Origin: Methylococcaceae bacterium NSP1-2
Lineage (GTDB): Bacteria; Pseudomonadota; Gammaproteobacteria; Methylococcales; Methylomonadaceae
Direction: 5' to 3'
DNA length: 11,385 nucleotides
NCBI GenBank assembly: GCA_002256685.1
Contig: NQJH01000069.1
Location: 1-11,385 of the forward strand
Part shown: piece after piece, positions 1 through 7,211 of the stretch
Numbering within the stretch: position 1 is the first letter of the stretch
Layout: every line of letters starts with the position of its first letter
Notes under the pieces: generated by a model
Database searches by the model: none
What the model saw: only the letters and a program-made list of their open reading frames with translations
Told to the model about the DNA's origin: nothing
Program-made: the position numbers and the translations under genes

Positions 1-1318
1 CTTTACAGGCGAGACGATACATATTCGCCGTTGGACCGCCTAAGTCGGAAATATGCCCTGTGAAGTTTGGCGAGGTATCGCGTATCGCTTCAATTTCTTT
101 AATAATGGAATCTTCGGAGCGGCTTTGAATAATGCGCCCTTCGTGTTCGGTAATCGAACAAAACGTACAGCCACCAAAACAGCCGCGCATGATATTGACT
201 GAGTGTTGAATCATTTCAAAGGCGGGAACATTGGCTGTGCCATATTCTTTATGCGGTACGCGCGAGTAGGGCAGGTCAAACACGCCATCCATTTCTTTGG
301 TGGTCAAAGGAATTGGCGGCGGATTCACCCACAGTTGCCGATTGCCGTGTTGCTGAATGAGTGGACGTGCATTACCCGGATTGGTTTCACCGTGCATGAC
401 GCGTGAGGCGTGAGCGTAAAGAATGGGATCATCTTTAACAGCTTCATAAGCGGGTAGGCGAATGACGGTTTTAGCGCGTAGTACTCGAATGGTGGGGGCG
501 ATTTTAATCGTACCTTCTTCAGGTGCGGATAAATCCGCACCTACACTTTTGTCACAAGCAGGTTCTTCCTGATACGGATTTTGTGGCTGTTGTACTGCAC
601 CGACTTTATCAACATCGGTGGAATCTTTTATCGCATAACCTTCGGGTATTTGCTTAACAAAATGCACCGTGCCGCGTATGTCGGTTAATTCAGTGATTTT
701 TTCGCCATTGGCTAAACGGTGAGCGATTTCAACGATTTGCCGTTCCGCATTGCCATAGACTAATAAATCAGCTTTGGAGTCGAGTAATACCGATTTACGC
801 ACGGTGTCTGACCAATAATCATAATGGGCAATGCGGCGTAAACTGGCTTCGATACCACCTATAATGATGCCAACATCTTTGTAGGCTTCACGGCAACGGT
901 GCGAATAGACATTCACCGCGCGGTCTGGACGTTTTCCTGCTGCGCCATCGGGTGTGTACGCATCATTGGAGCGAATTTTTTTATCGGAGGTATAGCGATT
1001 AACCATCGAATCCATGTTGCCACCTGTGACACCAAAAAATAGATTCGGACGACCGAGTTTTTTAAAATCACTGGCGTTTGTCCAATCGGGCTGGGAGATA
1101 ATACCGACGCGAAAGCCTTGGGTTTCCAATAAGCGACCAATTAACGCCATGCCAAAACTGGGGTGATCGATATAAGCATCGCCTGTGACGAGAATGATGT
1201 CACAGCTGTCCCAGCCGAGTTCATCCATTTCTGCTTTGCTCATAGGTAAAACGGGCGCGATACCAAAACGCTTTGCCCAATACGGGCGGTAACTAAATAG
1301 ATTGGGTGCGGGGATCAT
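1..1318 (-). CDS. ygiQ: YgiQ family radical SAM protein, 5' part (runs off left edge)
   Basis: The first 439 codons are visible; the E. coli protein is roughly 740 residues, so the C-terminal part lies outside the window. The start ATG gives MIPAPNLFSYRPYWAKRFG, which aligns with the YgiQ N-terminus, although there is no clear Shine-Dalgarno. The N-terminal YgiQ-specific domain (about residues 1-240) carries LGWDSCDIILVTGDAY, DHPSFGMA and GGIEASLRRIAHYDYW. The radical SAM core begins near residue 370 with RGCFGGCTFC, whose C380, C384 and C387 form the CxxxCxxC motif that binds the 4Fe-4S cluster and S-adenosylmethionine. It is followed by SITEHEGRIIQSRSEDS and ISDLGGPTANMY. The reaction catalysed by YgiQ is not established. 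The frame is intact throughout. A linker near residues 245-275 contains an in-frame palindromic repeat encoding VGADLSAP. The gene is divergent from the HNH gene. Family assignment is very secure. Confidence 0.96.
   Translation of the reverse strand, partial: MIPAPNLFSYRPYWAKRFGIAPVLPMSKAEMDELGWDSCDIILVTGDAYIDHPSFGMALIGRLLETQGFRVGIISQPDWTNASDFKKLGRPNLFFGVTGGNMDSMVNRYTSDKKIRSNDAYTPDGAAGKRPDRAVNVYSHRCREAYKDVGIIIGGIEASLRRIAHYDYWSDTVRKSVLLDSKADLLVYGNAERQIVEIAHRLANGEKITELTDIRGTVHFVKQIPEGYAIKDSTDVDKVGAVQQPQNPYQEEPACDKSVGADLSAPEEGTIKIAPTIRVLRAKTVIRLPAYEAVKDDPILYAHASRVMHGETNPGNARPLIQQHGNRQLWVNPPPIPLTTKEMDGVFDLPYSRVPHKEYGTANVPAFEMIQHSVNIMRGCFGGCTFCSITEHEGRIIQSRSEDSIIKEIEAIRDTSPNFTGHISDLGGPTANMYRLACK
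521..545. repeat. Palindromic repeat family A, inside ygiQ
   Basis: Perfect 10-bp arms AGGTGCGGAT (521-530) and ATCCGCACCT (533-542) flank a two-base centre, and TACA continues the element to 545. Bases 524-545 match 7115-7136 at 21 of 22 positions. Read in the ygiQ frame the element encodes VGADLSAP (residues 259-266) without interrupting the gene. It appears to be a dispersed REP-like or MITE-like element tolerated in a variable linker. Confidence 0.85.
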
Positions 1319-1566
1319 AGAAAAACTTCAAAAATAACAATAAATGATAACAATAAGTTTAAATTGTACACTGCTCGTTGGATAAACTTTGCATAAATTT
1401 GTTACAAGACAATTACTTAATATGTTTACGGTAGGAAAAACGAATTAAATCGGAGCTATTTTATATAGTCTGAAAATAGTTTGTTGTTGAGCATAACAAG
1501 TTAATTTCTTGTAATATATCTGTATGTAATAACAAAGCTATATCACTAAAGCAACGGATACTCATT
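1319..1566. promoter_or_regulatory. Divergent intergenic region between ygiQ and the HNH gene
   Basis: This AT-rich spacer must hold the promoters of both flanking genes. Visible structure is limited. There is a direct repeat ATAACAATAA at 1334-1343 and 1347-1356, close to the ygiQ start. An inverted repeat CTATTTT / AAAATAG lies at 1456-1462 and 1473-1479. A possible -10 TAATAT lies at 1512-1517 for the HNH gene, but its best upstream match (TTGAGC, 1487-1492) has a 19-base spacer, so I do not call a promoter firmly. I found no small ORF or RNA gene here. Confidence 0.35.
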
Positions 1567-1947
1567 ATGACGATTAAAAAAGTTCAACCTGATAAACATA
1601 AACTCGACCAAATTGTCACTGAGGCGCGTCGTAATCAAGAATTAAGAGAGCAATCTTATCGTGGTCAGGCTCTTAAGCTGTATCCGTGGATATGTGGACG
1701 CTGTGCGCGGGAATTTACGCATAAAACGATTACTGAATTAACGGTACATCATAAAAATCATAACCACGATGATAATCCATCTGATGGCAGTAATTGGGAG
1801 TTATTATGTCTTTATTGTCACGATAATGAACATTCACGCTATGAGGAAACGCGTTTTGGCAGTGCGAAAGCCAGTAAATCCAGTAGCCCTGAGGCAACAC
1901 ATAATCCGTTTGCCGACCTTAAAAGTTTATTGAGCAGTAAAAAATAA
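1567..1947 (+). CDS. yajD: YajD-like HNH nuclease family protein
   Basis: This 126-residue protein closely resembles E. coli YajD (about 115 residues). Shared stretches include YRGQALKLYPWICGRCAREF, ELTVHHKNHNHDDNP, DGSNWELLCLYCHDNEHS and the C-terminal NPFADLKSLL. The HNH fold is visible: two CxxC zinc knuckles (C43/C46 and C81/C84) bracket the histidine pair H61-H62, with N76, H85 and H89 as further likely metal or catalytic residues. The fold predicts a nuclease, but the substrate and role of YajD proteins are unknown to me. The N-terminus is about 12 residues longer than in E. coli and charged. The SD is weak (GCAACGGATA upstream). It is monocistronic, divergent from ygiQ and convergent with rnhA. 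It looks like a conserved chromosomal gene, with no phage context. Confidence 0.92.
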   Translation: MTIKKVQPDKHKLDQIVTEARRNQELREQSYRGQALKLYPWICGRCAREFTHKTITELTVHHKNHNHDDNPSDGSNWELLCLYCHDNEHSRYEETRFGSAKASKSSSPEATHNPFADLKSLLSSKK

Positions 1948-1980
1948 ATCGGCAGTGCATAAATACCAGTGATGTGTGCA

Positions 1981-2013
1981 TTGTAGAGACGTTGCAATGC
2001 AACGTCTTTACAA
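1981..2013. repeat. Palindromic repeat family B between convergent genes
   Basis: Arms TTGTAGAGACGTTGCA (1981-1996) and TGCAACGTCTTTACAA (1998-2013) surround a single central A. They are complementary except for one G/T position, which can still pair as G-U in RNA. The element lies 33 bases after the HNH stop and supplies the last Leu codon and stop of rnhA (2008-2013). It may act as a bidirectional terminator hairpin, but no T-tract follows on either strand, so that role is inference. From memory, a very similar palindrome is dispersed in several bacterial genomes. Confidence 0.85.
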
Positions 2014-2442
2014 AGAATCAATACCCAGATTAGCCAGTGTGTCGGCTCTGTCATTGCCTTTATCGCCCGAATGACCTTTTACCCATTTCCATTCGATGTC
2101 ATGTTGGGCAATGGCAGTATCTAAACGTTGCCATAAATCAACATTTTTAACAGGATGTCTCGCTGCTGTTTTCCAAGCGCGTTTTTTCCAGTTGGGCATC
2201 CATTCGGTAATGCCTTTTAACACATAGCTGGAATCGCTATAAAGTTGTACGGAACAGGGTTTTGTTAAGGCTTCTAAGGCTTGTATGGCAGCCATTAACT
2301 CCATACGATTATTCGTGGTGTCTTTATCACCACCGCAGAGTTCTTTAACTTTACCTTTATAACTGAGAATAACACCCCAGCCGCCTATGCCTGGATTGCC
2401 CCGACACGCCCCATCGGTATAAATAATGACAGTTTCAATCAT
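2008..2442 (-). CDS. rnhA: Ribonuclease HI
   Basis: This 144-residue enzyme cleaves the RNA strand of RNA-DNA hybrids (R-loops, primers) in the cytoplasm. The fold is complete and keeps E. coli numbering: D10 in YTDGACRGNPG, E48 in NRMELMAAIQAL, D70 in YSDSSYVLKGI, and D134 in DRADTLA form the metal site, and H124 in WVKGHSGDKGNDRAD is the catalytic histidine. The basic handle region (KKRAWKTAARHPVKN, about 86-100) is present. The C-terminus is shorter than in E. coli (155 residues), and its last Leu codon and stop lie in a palindromic repeat. The start overlaps the end of the upstream methyltransferase gene by 8 bases, which suggests co-transcription and translational coupling. Confidence 0.98.
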   Translation of the reverse strand: MIETVIIYTDGACRGNPGIGGWGVILSYKGKVKELCGGDKDTTNNRMELMAAIQALEALTKPCSVQLYSDSSYVLKGITEWMPNWKKRAWKTAARHPVKNVDLWQRLDTAIAQHDIEWKWVKGHSGDKGNDRADTLANLGIDSL

Positions 2443-3154
2443 GTTTTTCTGATCGTATAGATGAATTAAGGGTATTAGCTAGCACTAAGGAATGATGCTC
2501 GTTTTTCACGGGTGTTAAGGGAATTAATTGATAACGGCGTTTTATGGCTTTTATTGCATAAGCGGTGGCAAAAAATGAGTGACTTTGGGTGATGAATTTA
2601 CCTTGCTTAGAATGAATACTATCTAAACCAAATTCCGAAGAGCTGGTTACTTCAAAATTTAATAGTTTTAACCAATCCAAAATTCTGGCACGCGACATAA
2701 AATGCCCCGACCATGAATCAGCCATTTTTTTATCCCACAAATACTGATACCGCACCCATAGACTCCACGGATTAAAATTTAATACGACTAATAAACCTTC
2801 AGGTTTTAACACCCGCTCCACCTCGCGCATGGTTTGAAAACGATGGGCATCAAATTCTAATAAATGCGGCAAAATCACCATATCAACGCTGTCACTTTGT
2901 AACGGCAGATGATGCGCTTTCGCCTGAATTTTTCGTGTCGCTTCATAGCCCAATTTTTTGGCATCGAGTACGGTATAATTTTGGTATAAAGTGCAGTCAA
3001 TAAATTCATTTTCCCAGCCTAAACCACCAATTTGTAGCACAATTTGCTGGCAACTAACGGTAATAGAACGCCGTAAATAATCGGCTTCTAGCTGTTGTAA
3101 CAACTTACCTCTAGGTGTTTGATACCAAGAAAATAAAAAGTTTCGTTTCATCAA
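2435..3154 (-). CDS. yafS: YafS-like SAM-dependent methyltransferase
   Basis: This 239-residue class I methyltransferase has a Rossmann-like core. Motif I is VLQIGGLGWE (39-48). LPLQSDSVDMVILPHLLEF (83-101) carries the acidic and hydrophobic motifs, and REVERVLKPEGLLVVLNFNP (110-129) is the typical post-core strand. Its size, the N-terminal WYQTPRGKLLQQLE and its position next to rnhA fit YafS, which is also an rnhA neighbour in E. coli. The substrate is unknown; nothing in the sequence identifies it. The start is the first of two adjacent ATGs, about 7 bases after GGGTGA; the second Met would also work. It overlaps rnhA by 8 bases and is divergent from mltD across 91 bases. Confidence 0.85.
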   Translation of the reverse strand: MMKRNFLFSWYQTPRGKLLQQLEADYLRRSITVSCQQIVLQIGGLGWENEFIDCTLYQNYTVLDAKKLGYEATRKIQAKAHHLPLQSDSVDMVILPHLLEFDAHRFQTMREVERVLKPEGLLVVLNFNPWSLWVRYQYLWDKKMADSWSGHFMSRARILDWLKLLNFEVTSSSEFGLDSIHSKQGKFITQSHSFFATAYAIKAIKRRYQLIPLTPVKNEHHSLVLANTLNSSIRSEKHD

Positions 3155-3201
3155 TTCACCCAGTAAGTAATCATGTTAATGATTTTCGGTAAAAACATCG
3201 C

Positions 3202-3207
3202 TATAAT
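3202..3207 (+). promoter_or_regulatory. Candidate -10 element for mltD
   Basis: A consensus TATAAT stands 38 bases before the mltD ATG in the 91-base divergent spacer, predicting a short leader of about 30 bases. No good -35 lies at 16-18 bases upstream (ATGATT or TGATTT), so the promoter is weak or needs an activator. The call rests on the -10 match and its position. Confidence 0.4.
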
Positions 3208-3245
3208 CGAAGCAATTCAAATATATTTGCAAGGGTTTAAAGATA

Positions 3246-4803
3246 ATGTATGTTAATTTTAACAGGTCAGCTAATTTTTTATTAATTTCCATATCTTTGA
3301 TTGTTGTCGGTTGTGCCGAAACACCCAAAGCACCGATAAGCTACAATGATCGCTCGCCAATTTCATTCTCTCAGACCACTAAACCAGAACCGAGCAAACT
3401 TAGCAATCGGTTAAAAACAGCACAATCTCACAAAAATACTGTTTGGGAGCGTTTATTGTCGCTGTATTCCTTACCTGAAATTGACAATGATCGCGTAGAA
3501 CGTCAATTAAATTGGTATTTGGATCACCCTGCCTATATTGCCAGAATTCAGCAACGTGCAGAGCCTTATTTACATCTTATTCTCGATGAAATCGAAGCCA
3601 ACAATATTCCGGGTGAACTGGCTTTATTACCTGTCGTTGAAAGTGCTTTTATACCCGATGCGTATTCAAAAGCTGATGCGTCAGGACTTTGGCAGTTTAT
3701 TCCCGACACAGGAAAACTGTATGGTCTTGAACAAACGTCATGGTATGACGGTCGCCGTGACATTCTCGATTCAACTAGCCTCCTACAACTGGGGCAAGGG
3801 CAATGTCTGGAAAGCCATTGAAAAAAATGAAAACATGAGCTTACCTACGGATTATTGGTCATTAGACATGCCCAAGGAAACCGCAGATTATGTTCCACGC
3901 CTCATTGCCATCGCAAAATTATTTGCTAATGCCGACGCATACGGTATTCATTTAAACCATATTCCAAATAAACCGTATCTTGAAGTCGTTGACATTGATT
4001 CACCGCTGGATTTGCAAAAAGCAGCAGAATTAGCCAGTATGCCGCTGGATAAATTCATGAAATTAAATCCCGGCTTTAACCGTGCCAGTACCTCACCTGA
4101 CGGACCACATCGTTTATTAGTTCCCGTTGAAAAAGTGGCCTCATTTAAAACCAGTTTGGCGCAACTTCCCTTTGAAGAACGTGTCGATCAAACTCAAATC
4201 GTTAGAGAACAAGAAGAACGCGCTCGTCGTGAAGAACAAGTGTTAGCACGAGCAGAACAAAAACAAGAAAGAGCCGTAGCGGTGGCGTATTCACGCCAAA
4301 AACAGGTGCAAGGAATTCCTGCTAAATACAAAGTTAAATCAGGCGAAACTTTAACTGCTATTGCCGCCAGAAATAACACCACTGTTCAAGCACTGCTTAA
4401 AGCCAACCCTTCAACTGGAAAAGAAGTGCGTTCAGGCGTGGTTTTAAAAATGCCTTCCAGCAGCAAAAAAGCTGAACCCATTCAGTGGACAGCCAAAGCC
4501 TCTAAAAACAAAGCTGACAATGTCCAAGTGGCTATGGCTAGCACAAAAAAATCTTCTTTAACAACAGCGCGTAATTCACAAACCTTGTCTGTCGTGAGTA
4601 GCAAAAAACCATCAGACAAAACTTTAAAAGTAGCACTGGCTTCGAGCAAGAAACCAACAGCTGATAAGAAAGCAAACAGTAGCTTAGTATCGCGTTTGGC
4701 AACCAACAAATCACAAAATTATCGAAAAGCTAGCATGGTTATTGCAACAAAATCAGATGTGACTAAAAGTACTCGCACAGGTAAAAAACTTAAAAAGGTT
4801 TAG
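3246..4803 (+). pseudogene. mltD: Membrane-bound lytic murein transglycosylase D, broken by internal deletion
   Basis: The first frame (3246-3821) starts with a lipoprotein signal (lipobox VVGC, C23). It then enters the SLT domain with the catalytic glutamate E132 in LLPVVESAF, followed by SGLWQFIPDTGKLYG and YDGRRDILDST. After T177 the frame turns to nonsense and stops. The family sequence resumes one frame over at about 3775 with LASYNWGKGNVWKAIEKNE. This continues through YWSLDMPKETADYVPRLIAI, a middle region, one LysM peptidoglycan-binding domain (about 4324-4452, YKVKSGETLTAIAARNNTT) and a Lys/Ser/Thr-rich tail to 4803. About 21 residues between RRDILDST and LASYN (the segment that in E. 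coli includes FDGDW) are missing, so a deletion of 3k+2 bases explains both loss and frameshift. MltD cleaves peptidoglycan glycan strands with 1,6-anhydro product at the outer membrane. The truncated product has the catalytic Glu but not a full SLT fold or LysM. A sequencing or assembly error is the main alternative. Confidence 0.88.
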
Positions 4804-4811
4804 TTTTTTGA

Positions 4812-4837
4812 ATAGCCCACGGTTCACCGTGGGCTAT
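4812..4837. terminator. Hairpin between convergent mltD and solute-binding protein genes
   Basis: A perfect 11-bp stem, ATAGCCCACGG (4812-4822) with CCGTGGGCTAT (4827-4837), closes a TTCA tetraloop. It lies 8 bases after the mltD stop and about 10 bases past the solute-binding gene stop on the other strand, the usual place for a shared bidirectional terminator. The downstream plus sequence (GTTCCGCTTCC) is only mildly T-rich and the minus side is A-rich, so the efficiency of intrinsic termination is uncertain. Confidence 0.65.
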
Positions 4838-4847
4838 GTTCCGCTTC

Positions 4848-6998
4848 CTAGTCCAAATCCGTTTTATGTGTGCGACGGCGATACGCTTTAATTGCAGGCA
4901 TAAACATCAACACTACCCCCACAACACCTAACAATAACGGCCAAGCTATCGGCTGATTCCATTGTTGTCTTTTTTCAGTTCTGGTCGCTACATCAATGCG
5001 AGTATATTTAAGCTGGTTGTTTGCCATCAAATTAGGTTTTATATTTTTATACCAACCATGAAACAGCAAAAAATTCTTCGGATGAAAGCCAAATAACCAC
5101 GGCACATCATGACGGGCTATTTCTTGTAATTGCTGAATTAATTGGTAACGTTGTTCGCTGTTATCCATATTCCGCATTTGTTCAAATAAGCGGTCAAATT
5201 CTGGATTTTGATAATTACTGGAATTTTCGCCACCGTATTTTGTTTTACCATGAGGTCCATAGAATAAAAACAAAAAGTTCTCTGGGTCTGGATAATCTGC
5301 ATTCCAACCCAAAAAGAATAATTGCGCATTACCAATGCGTAGTTTTTCTTGAAAGCGATTGTAATCGGTCGCGCGAACCACCAGCTGAATGCCCAGTTTT
5401 TCAAATTGTTTACGATACCAATTCATGCGTGGACGGTCGTCAACATTGACGGCGGTGGTATCAAAATACAAAATTAATGGTTCTTTAGTTTTCGGGTCTA
5501 TACCGCCTGCGTAACCTGCTTCGGTCATTAGCTGTTTAGCCTCGCTGATATTTTTACGCTGGGCTTTGCCATCTTGCCAGTTATAAACATAAGGGTTTAT
5601 ACCTTCTTTGCCTTCGGCAAAACCATAAATACTTGGCGGTAACACCCCTTGAGCCGCAACGCCACGTCCATTCATAAAAATGGCAATATATTCTTCAAAA
5701 TCAACGGCTATAGCAATAGCCTGCCGTAGTTTTCTGGCTTGCTCACTGCTACCGCCTACGGTGGTATCGAGCATATTAAAACCGAGGTAATAGCTAGATG
5801 TAGTGACAGCAGTTTGTAATTGAATGCCTTTTTCCTGCATCGCTTCGGTGAGTCGCGCACCACCACTACCCGTAAATTGAATGGCTTGGTCAAAACTGTC
5901 GGAGGCAATAGCTGACTGATCGTAATAGCCTTGTAAAAATTTAGTCCAATAGGGAATGGTTTCTTTTTCCAGCATAAAAACCACTTTGTCGATAAATGGC
6001 AAGGGTTTTCCTGCGTCTTGTAACAAGCCTTTGGCAAGGTCATCGGCTTCGCCTTCGCTAGGATAAGTTTCATCATGAAACAACGGATTTTTTAACAAAA
6101 TCATGCGCCGATTAGGATTGTTTTCAGCTAATAGATAAGGTCCTGTGCCAATAGGAAACCAGTCTAAGGTGATATTTTTATCGGCTAAACCCGTTTGATC
6201 GTAAAACACATCGGCTTCCCACGGCATGGGTGAGAAAAATGGCATCGCTAGCCAAAATATAAATTGTGGGTATTTACCTTTAATACGCACCCGATAGGAA
6301 TAACGATTGATTACTTGTACGCCTGTTAGCGGCTGATTTTTCAGTGTCGCTTTCGGTTGATTCGCCACTTGTTTGGAAAATTCATCAAAACCGACGATAT
6401 AATTTTTCATCAGTTCGGCAATCGGCGATTGTAGTTTAGGATAGGCTAATCGTTTGATTTGATACACATAATCATCGGCTATCAGTTCGCGTGAACCGGT
6501 TTCTTTAAAATCAGTTAAGTTATGCAGTGGCTGTATTTGCGCGGGGCTTAATTGATGATAAAGATAGTCTCCTGCGGCATTTTTGGCTAATGCAGGGTGC
6601 GGTTGATAGGCAGTTTTCGGTTTAATATCGATGAGGTAATCAGTAAAGGCGATGTCACTGTCCTGTACAGGCGGCTCTAGCGGTTCGCCTTTAGCATTCA
6701 AATACTGAATATCAGGCATTTTAGTTGCCGTTAATGGCACGAGTTGATAGGGTCTTTTCAAATAATGGTATTGAAACGGCGGCTCATAAATTTGCCCGAT
6801 AATCGCATATTCGTTGGAACTGTACGCTGCGGCAGGTTCTAAATGTTTCGGACGTTCAGTAAACGATTCATATAAAACCGAGCGATTGCCCTCGTCTTCT
6901 GTGTAAGGATTATTGAGTTGTGTTGCTTGACATGCGGTATGGGGAAATAAAACAATCAGCGATACACAGAGTAGTAAGGGGGCTTTGTAGACTTGCAT
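4848..6998 (-). CDS. Family 5 extracytoplasmic solute-binding protein with C-terminal membrane anchor
   Basis: This 716-residue protein belongs to the SBP_bac_5 (OppA/DppA-like) family, which binds peptides, nickel complexes or similar solutes for ABC importers. Family signatures include PIGTGPYLLAENNPNRRMIL, LRQAIAIAVDFEEYIAIFMNG (about 425-445), GVLPPSIYGF, and GWNADYPDPENFLFLFYGP starting at about 564. The N-terminus is a secretion signal (MQVYKAPLLLCVSLIVLFPHTACQA). C23 could be lipidated, but His at -3 departs from the lipobox, so cleavage by signal peptidase I is possible. Unusually, a hydrophobic helix at about 683-703 (WPLLLGVVGVVLMFMPAI) is followed by a basic tail (KAYRRR), predicting a periplasmic domain tethered to the inner membrane by its C-terminus. 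It is longer than typical family members (500-600 residues). No permease or ATPase gene is adjacent. The ligand cannot be inferred. No strong SD precedes the ATG. Confidence 0.88.
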   Translation of the reverse strand: MQVYKAPLLLCVSLIVLFPHTACQATQLNNPYTEDEGNRSVLYESFTERPKHLEPAAAYSSNEYAIIGQIYEPPFQYHYLKRPYQLVPLTATKMPDIQYLNAKGEPLEPPVQDSDIAFTDYLIDIKPKTAYQPHPALAKNAAGDYLYHQLSPAQIQPLHNLTDFKETGSRELIADDYVYQIKRLAYPKLQSPIAELMKNYIVGFDEFSKQVANQPKATLKNQPLTGVQVINRYSYRVRIKGKYPQFIFWLAMPFFSPMPWEADVFYDQTGLADKNITLDWFPIGTGPYLLAENNPNRRMILLKNPLFHDETYPSEGEADDLAKGLLQDAGKPLPFIDKVVFMLEKETIPYWTKFLQGYYDQSAIASDSFDQAIQFTGSGGARLTEAMQEKGIQLQTAVTTSSYYLGFNMLDTTVGGSSEQARKLRQAIAIAVDFEEYIAIFMNGRGVAAQGVLPPSIYGFAEGKEGINPYVYNWQDGKAQRKNISEAKQLMTEAGYAGGIDPKTKEPLILYFDTTAVNVDDRPRMNWYRKQFEKLGIQLVVRATDYNRFQEKLRIGNAQLFFLGWNADYPDPENFLFLFYGPHGKTKYGGENSSNYQNPEFDRLFEQMRNMDNSEQRYQLIQQLQEIARHDVPWLFGFHPKNFLLFHGWYKNIKPNLMANNQLKYTRIDVATRTEKRQQWNQPIAWPLLLGVVGVVLMFMPAIKAYRRRTHKTDLD

Positions 6999-7066
6999 TT
7001 TATTATCATGATGAGGAAGAAATAACAGGACTCAGTCAAAAACAAACAACCGTACAGTCTCAGCTT

Positions 7067-7136
7067 ACACTAATACGATTTCACATTAGTGTAGGTGCGA
7101 ATTCATTCGCATTGTGTGGATAAATCCGCACCTACA
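7067..7136. repeat. Composite palindromic repeat related to family A
   Basis: Outer arms TGTAGGTGCG (7090-7099) and CGCACCTACA (7127-7136) are perfect inverted repeats. Inside, the left half folds on itself as TGCGAAT / ATTCGCA (7096-7102, 7105-7111), while the right half (GTGTGGATAAATCCGCAC) is a family A hairpin with one mismatch. It matches the ygiQ copy over 22 bases with one difference. Immediately left, ACACTAAT (7067-7074) pairs with ATTAGTGT (7085-7092). The block lies in the 213-base spacer upstream of the solute-binding protein gene and downstream of the repeat-motif exported protein gene, both on the minus strand. Confidence 0.75.
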
Positions 7137-7161
7137 GCACGATAATAATCCTTAACTTAAT

Positions 7162-7191
7162 GGTAGTGAGGCAAAAGCCTATGTTTCTACC
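7162..7191 (-). terminator. Possible weak terminator of the repeat-motif protein gene
   Basis: A short imperfect hairpin is formed by GGTAG (7162-7166) with CTACC (7187-7191) and, inside it, AGGC (7169-7172) with GCCT (7177-7180). It begins 21 bases past the stop codon of the minus-strand gene. There is no T-tract after it, so the terminator role is tentative. Confidence 0.25.
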
Positions 7192-7211
7192 TGATTAATC
7201 TGATAACAAAG

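Noticed and set aside
913..1140. Minus-strand 75-codon ORF within ygiQ
   Set aside because: It is an out-of-frame shadow of ygiQ, whose frame here encodes well-conserved YgiQ sequence.
1567..1947. HNH protein as a phage, homing or defence nuclease
   Set aside because: It matches the conserved chromosomal YajD family over its whole length and has no phage or immunity-gene context.
3538..3774. Open reading in the second mltD frame upstream of the deletion junction
   Set aside because: It overlaps frame 1, which carries the true SLT sequence; its own translation has no family similarity until about 3775.
3765..3821. Programmed ribosomal frameshift in mltD
   Set aside because: There is no slippery heptamer at the junction, and conserved residues are missing as well as the frame being shifted, so a simple slip would not restore the protein.
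6920..7123. Plus-strand 67-codon ORF across the solute-binding gene start
   Set aside because: It is antisense to a signal peptide region and runs into the composite palindrome; it has no SD or recognisable protein features.
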